NCBI GenBank assembly: GCA_003260075.1
Contig: QLIY01000898.1
Location: 1 to 64,000, forward strand
Length of the DNA: 64,000 nucleotides
From: Phallusia mammillata
Taxonomy: Eukaryota; Chordata; Ascidiacea; Phlebobranchia; Ascidiidae
Direction: 5' to 3'
Shown here: in pieces, positions 50,786 to 63,864 of the stretch
Layout of the letters: every line of letters begins with the position of its first letter
Numbering within the stretch: position 1 is the stretch's first letter
Made by a program: the position numbers and the translations under genes
Notes under the pieces: model-generated
Told to the model about the DNA's origin: nothing
The model's input: only the letters and a program-made list of their open reading frames with translations
Databases searched by the model: none

Positions 50786-53700
50786 ATCTCACCCCACAAG
50801 TTTTTCTGCTGTTTCTCTCCGCCATTTTGAGTTTTCATTGTTTTCGTGCCACACAGTTTTCTGTTGCACTTTCTTGCTGTCCGCAATTCCGCGTGTAGAT
50901 TTTATGTTTGTGCGACGCCGCCTGTCGCAGTTTCGGGGATACTCCCTCGGGTTTTGACACCTTTTCACTTCACTCTACGATTTGTATGTCGCCTGCGTGA
51001 ATATTTTTTACCGTATTTTATTCTTGCACCAATGTGCCAACCGCCCCTTGCTACTCGATGCCTTAATTCGCCAGCTCTATAGCCGTAATAAGTCGTGCCA
51101 AAAATAACGTGCCTTCGTTGCATAACGGTTCATGCAACGTGCCTATACTTGGATACACGATACTTGCCTTACTTTAAGTGAATTTGGCAACGGCTTTTTT
51201 CTTCAGGTTCTTTAATTGTTTGGCGTTTTTTTATGTGTGTAAGTTATAATGCTTGGTCTAAATATAAAGCATTGTTTTGAAATGGTTAGTGTTTGTGTTT
51301 TTGCGATAAGTTTACCGAGGTAGGGCGAAGTTTTTGCACCAGTTGGTTTCAGAAAATTTTTAGCAAAAAGGACTAGAACGAAATAATTGGCTGATTTCTG
51401 CAACTAAAAGGCACACGTTCTTAAAGTTTAAAACTCATAAAGTTATAATTCAAATCTAAGCTCTCACCGTCTATTAGCAAACGTTACAAGTCACTAACAG
51501 TTTTGACAACATACTTGAATCAATTAAAAATCAAAAGCGCAAGTGTAACACTTTAAAATTACCCGGTTTTATAGTAGAAGAAAAAAAAACGGGCGGTATA
51601 TCGCTGATATCTAGAAATGCCTAAATTGTTTTGAAACTAGTTTCCTCCTTTCACAACTCAGTGCAAAATTTAACTGGGTGGAATAACATTTATTGGTTTG
51701 GTAGGAGTTTGCTATTTCTGTGACGCTAAACACCAGCTGGGGGGGGGGCGGGCGGTATATCACTGATATCTAGAAAAGCCTAAATTGTTTTCAAAATTGG
51801 TTCCTCCTTTCACAACTCAGTGCAAACTTCAAGTGGGTGGAATAACATGTATTGGTTTGGTAGGAGTTTGCTATTTCTGTGACGCTAAACACCAGCTGTA
51901 ATAGAAATGTCAATATATTGTTTTTCCGAAATCGTTTCATAATGTAACATGTCATAGCCGCCTCTCTCACTGCGATTATCGTGTTCTTGCATACTGCTGC
52001 TTATAACAACCAAATTTGGATCTCATAAATATTTTGCCTTAGGGGGGGGGGTATAAATAACTCAAGAATGTTTTTAAGCGGACGTAACTAATGTAGCCTT
52101 ATATAAGGGATGATTGCATGAGCATTAGCCGAAACACATAAATGATGAAACATGTCGCTTTTCCGTCTATTTGGGCCGTTATTTTCTTTATTAGACTTAT
52201 GAATTTATCCATGTATAGAACTACCACAATTTTTTATGATGTCAATGCGATATGGTTGTTATACAGGCGAATATAAAATACCCAAATCCCTAAGGTACGA
52301 AACACAAACATTTATAATAAATCCGCAAAAAAGTTGAATCTGCTGATAAGCTTGAATTTTTTTTACACCATTACAAAAAATAGGTTTGTAATACTCTTCA
52401 AAAAAATTTTGTTTTTAGAAAATTGTCAGTAATTTTTAACGAAAATAACAACTTAAAAAACTCCCGAGGGACAAATAATCCTTCACACTTGCAACGAACG
52501 ATTTTCACGTAATCTTTGTTTGATAAACGTGAGAAAAGGTACCTTTATTCGCGAGAGCATGACTCCGCAGGGAATAAAGAGAGCTGTCATTGATTTTTGC
52601 TCCCCAGACCTGCCTAATAAGCCTGGGAAAAGCAAGGGGGGGGGGATGTTTGATAAACGTGAGAAAAGGTACCTTTATTCGCGAGAGCAAGACTCCGTAG
52701 GGAATAAAGAGAGCTGCCATTGATTTTTGCTCCCCAGACCTGCCTAATAAGCCTGGGAAAAGCAAAACCCGTGAAGGCTTAACGATTTGAAAACAAAAAC
52801 GTGTTAAACGCTGATTGGTCCGCAGAGCATTGGAAGGTAAAATGGGATTATAAACAAGTTTAGTGCGAAAGGCTTGTGGAAATTTTTTTATCGATTGTTT
52901 TTGTTGGTTTTCTTAAATCTGTGGGAAAGTTTAAACCAGGGTCAGTATTGTTTAAACTGCGCCATTTAAAAAAAATATTTCATGTCGATTAAACATATTT
53001 TTCCTGTTAATGTGTTTTTAATTCGGGTCAAAATTATTTGTAACAAAAAAATTATGTCAAATTTCACTTAACCAACAACCAAAAAATGTAAAATAGACAA
53101 AAGTTTTTTTTCCGACATAAAAATAATTTTTGGATTAAAAATTTAGTTGTTTTTACATTTTCCAAAACTAAACTAAATAAATGGGGGGGGGGATTATTTG
53201 TAACAAAAAAATGTCAAATTTCACTTAACCAACAACCAAAAAGTGTAAAACAGACAAAAGTTTATTTTTCGACATAAAAAATATTTTTTTGTGTTAAAAA
53301 TTTAGTTGTTTTTACATTTTCCAAAACTAAACTAAATAAATACGCAACGTAACTCGAATTTAAGCCAATCAAAATATTTAAAACTAATAAAAAAATCGAA
53401 ACAATGCCGTTAACATAAAGAAATAAATCCTTTCGACTTCTTATCCACACAATGCACGCAATAGCGATTATATGTAACGCTTATTAAAATGTTTTGGGAT
53501 TAAGGCCATGCATGGTTGATTCAGGCAAGTTGACTAAGTTCCAATAAGACGCCGAGCTCATTAAAACGCAGAGTTCTTTGCCCAGTTCTTTCATCGGAGG
53601 GCGAATCCAATAATTCCGCCCAAATGGCCGTGATGAATAGGACCAAGGAAAATTTATTATTCCAGCAAAACGCATTTCAAACCCAGCGGGTGCTCACACT

Positions 53701-55600
53701 GCTCTCATTTTTCTTTCTCTCTTTTCTCTTCTTTGTTTCTTTTATTATCGCCTTCTTGCTGCACTTGCCCCAACCCTGACGTCAACATTCTTTTGTGCCT
53801 TTATGACTAACAATGGCCGTTGTTTGCGTTTGCGGATTATTACTTCGGACCGTCTCACACAGCCTTTAAGATATGTTTATTGAGTTTGTATTCTCCAAGC
53901 TAAGAGATACAAATCTCCCGCGTGCATAAATCCGACCAACACATATTGACAAGACTCGGACGCAGCAAAACAATGAATCAAAGGACACTAGAATGCAAAT
54001 CTTGCATATTCTGCTAAGCTTTAATCTTTTGAGTCTTTGATCTTAAAACAAATTTCTGTAAAGCTTTATTAAAGCGAGTTATTTTTCGTTCGCCAAAATT
54101 TTTTGCGTTTAGTTTGGATTAGAAAAGACATTTTAGCAGAAACAATCAACCCTTACACTTCAATTATTTTGTTTAGTTATCGATACAACGACATTTTCTG
54201 TATCGGGGAATATTTATTTCTTAGGTGTACCAACGAATATTTGAAAATTACGTTCTTTAAATCTATGAAAAAGCTTAAAAACACTTTTGTTGCAAAACTG
54301 CAATCTTTTATTATCAATAAATGTTTTTTTCGTTTCAACTGCGCTTTTAAAAAAAAATTTATAATCTAAAATTCTCCTGAAAGAAATCGTACTTTTTTGG
54401 AAGAAGCATTTTTTACTCGGCAATATATGATGATTTTCGAGCAACACAGGCCAGTACTAAAATTAAGCAAAAAATTTCTGTGTAAAAACTCTGGTCCATA
54501 ACGTGATTTTAAATCCATTTATAAGAATCTTTGTTTGCTTGTTATGAAACGGAAAGGTGAACAAATCCCCGTATCATTCACCTTATGTAGTTAATCACTA
54601 GAGGTTTTAAGTTCAAATCCCAGTACAGGTGGCCAAAAAAATGAACCATTAATTGAATCTGAAACGTTATTCCTTTACACAATTTGAAGACACCGATTTG
54701 CTTTAAGCTTTTTAAAAACTTCTGAACGAATTCCAAATTAGGCGTCGAGGCAATTTAACGAATATCGCACAAAAGTGGGGAAAAGAGAGATTAAAATGGG
54801 CAAAAACGTTTATTTGTTTTTAAATACATTTTGTTGACACCTAAAATCCCTAAATGAGTATAATGAATTGTATCTACGATTTTGGAGAAGAATATAACAT
54901 AAAAACGAACCACTTTTTTAAAGTTATGCACATACTACACATACATATACTTTTAGGCTGTTTTGATTTCAACCAGTAAACAACACACATTGGTTGGACC
55001 GGTGTATTTGTTGGTGCGCATAACTGTTGCTTCTTATTAAACTAAACAACAAGACTCAATCTCTCTTGGACGTTCTCCTCTGAACTTTTATTAGAAGGCT
55101 TTGGGCAGAGGTAGGATGGTAACCTTATTAATCCAATCTCATTTAACCCAGTGATCATACAATTGAACTCACAAGCGGTATTTGATAAAGCATTCGTTTG
55201 CGCTGTGGTCGTTAAACTCGATTGAAAAACATTACAGACCTCAGCTGCATTGATTAGACCTATTGTAAGTCGTGTGCACTGTCTGCAGCTTTTTATGCTA
55301 TATAAAAGCCGGTTCAATGCTTTTATATTACACAAACAAAATACAGAACAGAATTGTTGTGGTGAAGAGGGTTATGAAAGCACGATAGGATAAACAACCC
55401 ACACTGAAATTTCACAGGTTATGTTCATTATAGGAGTGTTTCTACATTTTCAAAAGTATCAATTTGAAATATGCTAACAACAATCAATCAAATAACTTGT
55501 GGTGCTAAAGGCGTTTGTGGCAGAAAGACGGAAATTACAAACTCCTCGGTCCATTTCTCACACGCATCATCATATTTTCCGAACGCTTATTAAATTTCAA
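50786..55600. other. Zic 3' UTR and intergenic region
   Basis: No consensus AATAAA within a few hundred bases of the stop was identified. Duplicate pairs 51590-51738/51749-51899, 52517-52635/52646-52765 and 53030-53182/53193-53340 flank G-runs; the run at 52042-52051 has no clear duplicate. A tRNA-like phrase (AAGTTCAAATCCCAGTAC) is at 54609-54626. No gene supported. Confidence 0.4.
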
Positions 55601-55905
55601 CGCCTTCAGTGCGTAGGCACCACAACAATGCCCGTTTCGTGGCTGGGTTAAGCTTTGTGGAGTATAAGGACCGAGCCATCCCGCTGTGGACCCCCGTAGG
55701 GCCGTTCGCGACCGTTCGACAAAGCAAAGGCCTGGAAACCGCCACTTGCTTCATTATTTGGCGCTTGCCCGTTATTTCGAAACAGTCACAAACGATTCGA
55801 TATGGTCAATTGTTCCTGCAGTAACGCGTCGATTCGATGACGTCATAATGCAAGCCGCCACGGGGGGGCGTTTTGAAGCGGAGGGCCGTGGCGGTTATTT
55901 TTCAT
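55600..55905. promoter_or_regulatory. GC- and CpG-rich island with CRE-like site
   Basis: About 300 bp much richer in CG dinucleotides than the surroundings, with a consensus CRE TGACGTCA near 55839-55846, CGGCCCTC and CCGCCAC words and a natural 7-G run. Could be a promoter or a conserved non-coding element. The reading MRRHHNNARFVAGLSF is not recognisable, so I do not call a gene. Confidence 0.3.
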
Positions 55906-56628
55906 AACTTATTTTTTATCCCCGAGCAAAGGCTTAGTGGGACTTTTGCTTACGTGTTTGTTGATAATTGACGCGATTCCTCTAACAAATAAATGCTGCC
56001 AATGAAACTAAAAGTTTGTCAAAAGAAGGTTTTGAAAATCAGTAACACGAAAAACTATTCTCGATTCTGAAAAAAACACTTAAAATTACATAACAACACC
56101 TGTACTGATGATGACAACAGAGATTGTTGAAACGTCTGCACGGTGTATTCTGGGGGGGGGGATTTTTTATCCCCGAGCAAAGGCTTAGTGGGACTTTTGC
56201 TTACGTGTTTGTTGATAATTGACGCGATTCCTCTAACAAATAAATGCTGCCAATGAAACTAAAAGTTTGTCAAAAGAAGGTTTTGAAAATCAGTAACACG
56301 AAAAACTATTCTTGATTCTGAAAAAAACACTTAAAATTACATAACAACACCTGCACTGATGATGACAACAGAGATTGTTGAAACGTCTGCACGGTGTATT
56401 CTATATACACCAGTACTTTGGCAGTACTGTTTATGATTAAATTACTTTTCAACTCCGTGTATAGGGTTCCTAAACACAGTGTCATTGTATGTTTACTAAA
56501 TGCTAAATTTGAGCAGATAAATGCGTTGTACGTTTTAACCCTTGCACTACCCAGAAATTATCAATCAAATAATTCATATTATTATGTGTAACCAATGGTG
56601 AAATAAGACGAAACTCTAGAGTCTAGAC

Positions 56629-56820
56629 CAGTGGTTCTCAACCTTTCGTGGACCGTGGCCCCCTTCAAGTAACCCTGTAGGACCTGTGGCCCCCTTAAAA
56701 ATGTAAATGGCAATTTCATGTTGGAATTCGGTACTAATTTCGACTTTAAACAGGTCGAATAGAATAAACAAGAATCCGTAATCGTATAAAAAACTAGACA
56801 AATAGTATGTGAAAATAGTC
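56629..56820. mobile_element. Left end of a decayed hAT-type element
   Basis: Begins CAGTGGTTCTCAACCTTTCG, the typical left terminus of this MITE class, followed by GTGGCCCCCTT repeated. The matching right end (GGTTGAGAACCACTG) is not found nearby, so the boundary is arbitrary. Confidence 0.45.
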
Positions 56821-57103
56821 AATTAAATTAGGAAATAGAGTAAAAAGAAAATGGATTTTAGTGGGTGTTTCTAGTGAATCTACACCCGTGGGCCTCCCGG
56901 AACAAAGCTCGTGCCCCCGGAATTTAGGAACGATATTAAAAAAATGCCGAAATAATATATGGTTTGAAACTACTTGACTGACAAAAAATGTGTCAATCCG
57001 GTTGTGCGAATTAAATCTGTTGTTATGCTGACATCTTGCGGTTTAGTAAAAACATTTTTTGTATCAAACGATAAAACAGGGTTGGCCCGTAACCAGTGGT
57101 GGG

Positions 57104-57230
57104 ATTCAGCCGATTCGCACCTGTTCTATAGAACGGTCTAACGAAATTTTATGAGATTAGCGAACCGGTTTGCATTACTGATTACTGTCAATGGACTTTT
57201 TGTAACAGAACCGGCTGAAAAACCGAATCC
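57104..57230. mobile_element. Left part of the 'CAGTGGTGGGATTCAGCC' hAT-like repeat
   Basis: Begins CAGTGGTGGGATTCAGCCGA and continues with AACGGTCTAACGAAATTTTA and GTAACAGAACCGGCTGAAAA, matching the copy at 20233-20428 in inverted order. Right terminus missing. Confidence 0.5.
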
Positions 57231-60200
57231 TCCTTAAAGTTGCTGATTCGACAAATTGTCTGTGAAATTGTCCGTCTGTAAAGAAGATATAGGCTAAGAG
57301 ATATTTTTTGTACGTCTTATATTTTTTCAATAGCAAACTTCATAGCCAGACGAAGAAATTGTGTTGCTATGGCGACTAAGTCCATGTGACAAGTAACTGT
57401 TTGCAAACGTGGTGGCAAAAGATGAGTATGCAAAGATTGGAGCATTTTTCAACTGACTAAGGTATCTGTATTTGTTCTGATATCGCCGAGTATAGGCTAC
57501 CGAGTTTCAGTGCTGATACAGTAGTCGACGTATTGATCGCCTATCTTCTTATATTATTATACAGCGCAAAACTTTACAGCGAAAATGTACTGAAAAAGAT
57601 AAGGCAACTGTGTCAGGTTAAACCATTTTGCGCCGAAAACGTTTACTGCTTTGATACAAATGTTTGTCTGTGCTTATACCAAAGCAAATTGAAATTAAAC
57701 CCATCTCTTTGTTTAAGACAATTGTGATTTTTGCAACTTTAACTTTTTTGACTGAACAGGTATATGGTTTGTAAACAAATTAAATTTATAATCAGTCTCA
57801 CAAGGCAATTTTCAGTTTTAAATTGATACATTTGTGTTCATTCCAATGAAACAAAAAATACCGATAAAAATGCGTCATGTTGTCACAGCAGCGACTGATT
57901 TGAGACTAGCCTCATAACAGCTGATCGCTCTTCTCATTTTTTTTGCTGAAGCGTGTTGCGATTTTCGGTTGTTTTGTTCGAAACGTTACTTTTTTCCGTT
58001 GCCTCTTGCGTCATTGTGAGGCTTGCCTTAAACCTAGGCCTTAAAACTTAGCGGTTTTTACCGTATATTATCTGATTTTGTTGTCTGTATGGATCTTTTT
58101 GTGCTCAAAAGGCGAAATTCGTTACGTTAGGTTATTTTTCTTTTGACAAATTATTTTAATCTTGTATCTAGTATGTACTTCTAGAAAATGATTTTAAGGT
58201 AAACTATTATTTTGATTTGTGAATTTTTGAAGTTTATGTTTGTTCCATGGTGAAGTTTTTGTAAACTTTTGGTATATTGCCTTTAAATTACAGATACTAG
58301 CCTAACTTTGCCTTGTTAATGTTTTAAACAAAGACATTAAGAAGAACTCAAAAAAGGGGGGGGGGTGTCTGGTTAAGTTGACCTAAAACTGCCTGTACCA
58401 ATTGGCAGTAAGGAACATTTAAATAAAACTTTGGTCCTTTGTTCTGCATTTGTGGCAATAATCTAACACCCTGTGCTTGTTTAGGATTGTTGGTTGGCTG
58501 TAAATAAAAATCATGCAAATATTAGTTGTTGATTTGCAATGAATCACTGTTTATTTGTCAACAAAATATGTCTCCAAATTAATAGGTGTGCAATGAGATT
58601 AACTACAAATGACATGGGGGGGGGGAGTTTCCCAAATGTATGAGTTAAAATCCAGTAAAGCACATGTTTTGAAAACTACTTCCCTATTGCCCATAAAACA
58701 AAATATCACTGACTACGTGAAGTTGTGAACAGGGTACATGCACCACAAGGGAATTAAAAATGACCATTGGTCCGGTTAAGTTTGGTTATTTGACCTAAAA
58801 CTGCCTGTACCAATTGGCAATAAGGAACATTTAAATAAAACTTTGGTCCTTTGTTCTGCATTTGTGACAATAATCTAACACCCTGTGCTTGTTTAGGATT
58901 GTTGTTTTGGCTGTAAATAAAAACCATGCAGATATTAGTTGTTGATTTGCAATGAATCACTGTTTATTTGTCAACAAAACATGTCTCCAAATTAATAGGT
59001 GTGCAATGAGATTAACTACAAATGACATGTGGGTCAGGGTTCTTCCTTGATTCTATCTCTTATCATTGTTAAAATATACAGACCAAATGTTTAGTGATTG
59101 TTCACAATGTTGGGAAATTATCAGTTGTGGTTGAAATCAACAATGCTTTAAATCTTAAGAAACTATAAATGCACAGCTTTGCTTAGTATATCTATATCTA
59201 TATATTATTTAGTACTTTAAATGCAGGTTATATAATTATATGGGTTATATTTCTGATGTATAGGTCACTCTTGCAACTAGTGCTATTTGGGTCATTGGGT
59301 TGTGCGAGCAAACCAGTAAAAACTACTTTAAATCTTATAGACTTGTGGTACCAAGTATGACTACAATTTTAAGAGGCACTACTCTTAATAAGGTTAACAC
59401 ATTAACTTCTTAAGCACCCTTTTAGACTTTGTTCAACCTCTACATCAACTGTTTAATAGTCTATCATTTTGCTTTGGGACAAAAAATATCATCATAATTG
59501 TTAAGTTGACATATTATGCAGCACATTATTATGAGTAAAAAGGAAACCAAATTGTTCAACAAGTTTTAAAAACATGTCAGTGTGGTTCTACATATATATA
59601 TATATATTACCTTTTGTTTATAATCCATTTTAAACTGTAATTAGTAACACAGGAAATGGACTAGTTTTTCATTCATTATGTATAATTTATGGCGACCTAC
59701 TGTTGTTAGAATGTTAATTTGTCTGAATTAATTGCATTGGTATATTTTGTTCATGTTAATTTACAATTTTTGTGGACATGGCATAGTGACTCTTGATGTG
59801 TTTGGTGTGCAATATATAAAGTCAACTTGTGCTGTATAAAGGTGTTTTCAGCAACACATTAGTAATTTCGCCTATCAATAATGAAGGTTGCCCACCCTAG
59901 CATAGACCTTAGATATTTAAATTTTAAACTGGGTACTGCATAAACAGTGTCTGGGGTATATATGTCTGTCATGACATCACAGTGACCAAACAAGGGAAGT
60001 CTATTGTCTGTTCTGCATGATGTCACAATGACATGATGACAGATATTGTGGTTGCCCCCCATGTCACTGTCACACATAGCATGTTCGATCATTTCCTGAT
60101 AGGTAACGTTACACACATGACAAAATCCATTATTGCCACACATGTGTACAGTGGGCCACGTTTTTAATGTGTGTCTTTGCTCAGAGTGTGCTCTCAATCA

Positions 60201-60845
60201 ATATTAGCTGTAGAGGTTTTAAACTGTATGGGTGCTTTTACTTAATCAAGCTTAACTGCTAAGAAGATGTAGAAAATGGGCTGGCTGGTCTTAAAAGTGC
60301 TAATACTGTTGTAAACTACTTTATGTGTGTTTGGTAGAAGTGTCATTGACACTTTGGTTGTTTGGTTTGGTGTGATGTCTTGTGTTGTATAAAGATACTT
60401 AAGTACGATAAATAGCCTATGAAATTGCAGTTAAGAATACAGCTTTTGTATTTATAAAACCTAATAGATCACTTTCATTGTAGAGATTTTAACAATTGAC
60501 AAATAATTTTGTAGAACTCCTTACTTAATTTGTAGTAATATCCAAACTGTGGTAATATTCCAAATTAACACAGTGGCTACAAATTGGCACAGTTTTGCCT
60601 CCAGGTGTTTGGCTTAGTGTGTGACTCTTACCAAAACCTGTTTCTAAACGCCGCCATTTACTCTTGTTTGGCACCACAACAAGCAACTTCACTAGTTTCT
60701 GACTTAGCAAAACTGTATTGCATTAAACTAGAAGTGAGTTTTGATTACAATTAATCTTATTTATTATAATGACATGTATTTTGCAGGTATAGGTATTGTA
60801 TAGCACAGATATATATGGGAATGTGCCCACGTTCGGCCCATTCGA

Positions 60846-63482
60846 ATGTTCGGTCGCTGTGAGAAATTGGCTGGGGGGCCGGGTTCCAAAAAAGCAAAGC
60901 TCCATAATTCATCCGAAACCTCCGATAACCCAGACCCAAGGTTAGTCTTATCAGTTTAAATACAGTTATATTCAAACCAAATCATAAGCTGCATGGGCCA
61001 CCATCTTGTCTAGTGTAGCCATTCAATGGCCTATCTCGTTACCAGCTGCACTGATGAGACCTTGGTAGAAAACAGTGTGCACTGTCTGCAGCTTATCATC
61101 TATTGGCTGGATGCTTTTGCATATCAGTTTTATGAAGATTAGGCATTGCTCGAAACTAAAATTGTTACAGCAATGACACCTACTCATAAAAAATATTTTA
61201 CAATTCTTGGTTGGGGTAACATATCTTGAGGCTCTTTGTGAAAAAGATGCGAAATGGTGCCAAATTTACATTTTAAGCATTTAGTATTGATTTTTAGGCA
61301 AACATAGTTTAGTTTTAGATGTTAGATATATAATAGTACTAACAAATGATGGGCAAACTTTAAGGTAAAAAAGTGACCAATGTCTACCTTTACATTTAAC
61401 TTGTTGTGCAATGCCACAAGAATTTCATGTCATTATGGTGCTGTACAAAACTACCCGTTGTCCATTAATCATTCATGGAAGTAGGGAACATAAAGTAGTA
61501 AAGGGGCGATACAGAAGCGCAAACAAGGAAACACTTTTAAGGGGGGGGGGACACAAGAATTTCATGTCATTATGGTGCTGTACAAAACTACCCATTGTCC
61601 ATTAATCATTCATGGAAGTAGGGAACATTAAGTAGTAAAGGGGCGATACAGAAGCGCAAACAAGGAAACACTTTTAATTCTGTTGTTCATGGTTTGAACT
61701 AGACTGGAAATATTATTTGCATTCCAAAATGCTACAGCATTATATTGTCCATATATGACCTTTTTGAATATAAAGTATCCACATTTCGTGTGGCATGACA
61801 AAGGATTCGAAATGCAGACATAAAAACTAAGAATTGTGTATTTTCAAAGCTTGCATTTGAAGCAGTGTATGACACTCGTTTTTGTTTATTTTTGTCAGTT
61901 TCAACTTTATTTCCTGACCATGTCATTGAAATACTGAAAATGACAACATAAACATGTTACCATTTTTGCCAAACACTGACATGTACTTTCAAAAGCACAA
62001 TTAAACCATCAGTCTCTACATTTTAAAGCTATTTTTCTATTTGCATGTTTAAAAAACTTTTTTTTTTGACTGAACTCATTTTAATCCAATTTTGGGATGC
62101 TTTGTTACAGGGGGGGGGGAATTTGTATGTTTAAAAAACTTTTTTGACTGAACTCATTTTAATCCAATTTTGGGATGCTTTGTTACAAGAGCTTAACATG
62201 TATGAGTTCGAGTACACTGGTCAAAGTAAATTGTACAGTAAAAGGGTCAGCAAGAAAACTTTTCATTTGTTTGACCTTTCTGTGTTTGTTGTTACAGTTA
62301 CAAGGCAAGACTAAGACCTCGTCCAACACGACAGACAGATTACTTCAGGTTGGTGAAGCACTTTGTGTATATAACTGTATGTAACTAGCTGTGTGTGAAA
62401 TTTGGAAGCAATTGATGCTTATGTTGATGTAACCCATTTTTAAACCAGTATATATTTACCATTTTATATTTTTCGCTTTGGCCTTAGTTTTTTTGAAATT
62501 AATGTGTTTATGGTAAGAATATTATCTACACAGTTTTTTACTCAGGTTTGTAAATATATACATTTTGTGTAGCTGTATATTTACAAACACATCCATTCCC
62601 AACAATAACAACTATAACCTAAGTGTAATTGTATTGTAGTTGTAACTATTTATGTTGTGCTCCAAGAGTTTAAGTACTTTATGGTGCTGATTTTTGAAGC
62701 AAAAAAATTAAAGCTTTTAGTTAGTTCTTTAGCTTTATTTGCTGGGGGGGGGGGTCCTTCATTGTGCTGAGAGTGCAGATCAGGTTTACATCAGCAAACC
62801 CTCTACTGCGTGCATAGCTATAATGTAATAAAATATGGTGAAAATCAATAGTCACAAGTCCGTGGCAGCTCGTTTGAATGACTGGGGGGGGGGGGCAACC
62901 TAAGTGTAATTGTATTGTAGTTGTAACTATTTGTGTTGTGCTCCAAGAGTTTAAGTATTTTATGGTGCTGATTTTCGAAGCAAAAAAATTAAAGCTTTTA
63001 GTTAGTTCTTTAGCTTTATTTGCTTTTTCCTGATTTGTGAAGCAAAAAAATGTTGAAAAAAAAAAGAAAAAAAAAGTCTTTTAGTTAGTTCTTTGGCTTT
63101 ATTTGCTTTTTCCTTTAAGGCCACCATATGGAATATATATTGTGTACACAGAGATGCTCCTTCATTGTGCTGAGATTGCAGATCAGGTTTACATCAGCAA
63201 ACCCTCTACTGCGTGTATAGCTATAATGTAATAAAACATTGTGAAAATCAATAGTCACAAGTCCGTGGCAGCTCGTTTGAATGACTGGTCACATTTTTTA
63301 TGTAATCCTAAATTCACGAGTCTTTTAAAAGAAGGATTTTATTCTTTTGATCAGGTTTGCATTATTATTGTAAAGCGCAGACCATGAAATATGTTTGCAT
63401 GTTTGTAGACCATCGATTGAGCAAAGAAGACCGACCAGTTCTAACACGGTTAAAAGGACTATTTCCACCCCTGTTGTTTCAG
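60846..63482 (+). CDS. Unrecognised gene, three exons, continuing past the right edge
   Basis: Exons 60846-60940, 62298-62348 and 63409-63482 have good donors (CAAG|GTTAGT, TCAG|GTTGGT, TCAG|GTAAAA) and acceptors (GTTGTTACAG, GTTTGTAG), and their phases (2, 2, then 1) agree. The reading is basic and Ser/Thr/Pro-rich: KLAGGPGSKKAKLHNSSETS, then YKARLRPRPTRQTDYFRPSI, then RRPTSSNTVKRTISTPVV. The ATG at 60846 is one possible start; the frame is open further upstream, so exon 1 may instead be internal. Composition suggests a nuclear or disordered region, but I do not recognise the family. Confidence 0.55.
60941..62297. other. Intron of the rightmost gene
   Basis: Duplicate pairs 61410-61540/61551-61676 and 62045-62109/62120-62190. 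A fragment with GTGTGCACTGTCTGCAGCTT near 61074-61093 is shared with 55270-55290, a dispersed repeat. No exon between. Confidence 0.4.
62615..63290. repeat. Interleaved allelic blocks around G-runs 62744 and 62884
   Basis: 62615-62743 repeats at 62896-63025, and the block 62755-62883 repeats at 63158-63286. The right copy contains both in order plus an extra poly-A-rich insertion near 63055-63075, so the two haplotypes appear to differ by an indel. Confidence 0.65.
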
Positions 63483-63664
63483 GTAAAAAATACATAAAAT
63501 TTTAAAAACTGTTTTGTATGCTATGGAAATATATAAAAATATATAAAATTTTCAAAACTGTTTTGTATGCTTTGGCCTGAAAAATGCCCGATTGTGTACA
63601 ACTGCATTTCATTGTTAATGTATGAAATATAACTGTTTTTGCATGTGTATTGATCATTCTAAAG

Positions 63665-63864
63665 CAGTGGTTCTCAAACTTTTTCATTATTTTTTGAAAC
63701 AGTCTCTTTGCCATCATTTTGAGTACTAGCGGTATTTTAAACTTATCCAATGACATAACCAGACACTAAGTTAGATTATAGAAGTACTTTAAAGTTTTTG
63801 CGGTCTCCCTAAAATTGCCTCACGAACCCCTAAAGGACCGCGGACTCCAGTTTGAGAACCGCTG
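63665..63864. mobile_element. hAT-type MITE with near-perfect target-site duplication
   Basis: CAGTGGTTCTCAAAC at 63665 and GTTTGAGAACCGCTG ending at 63864. Flanks TTCTAAAG (63657-63664) and TTCTACAG (63865-63872) match 7 of 8. 200 bp, non-coding, in an intron of the rightmost gene. Confidence 0.85.

Larger units (their letters stand above)
55906..60845. other. Intergenic or 5' region of the rightmost gene: repeats, no exon called
   Basis: Duplicate pairs 55907-56151/56162-56402 and 58366-58615/58780-59028. The second pair is an alternative block inserted whole between two G-runs (58356-58365, 58616-58625). TA microsatellite near 59592. A first exon for the gene at 60846 may lie near 57.9-58.1 kb, but nothing proves it. 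Confidence 0.35.

Noticed and set aside
55042..55335. Minus-strand 97-residue reading
   Set aside because: Overlaps a dispersed repeat (GTGTGCACTGTCTGCAGC also at 61 kb) and resembles no protein.
59859..60197. Minus-strand 112-residue Cys/His-containing reading
   Set aside because: Residues are not spaced as zinc fingers and the DNA is TGACATCA/CATGACAT-rich low-complexity sequence.
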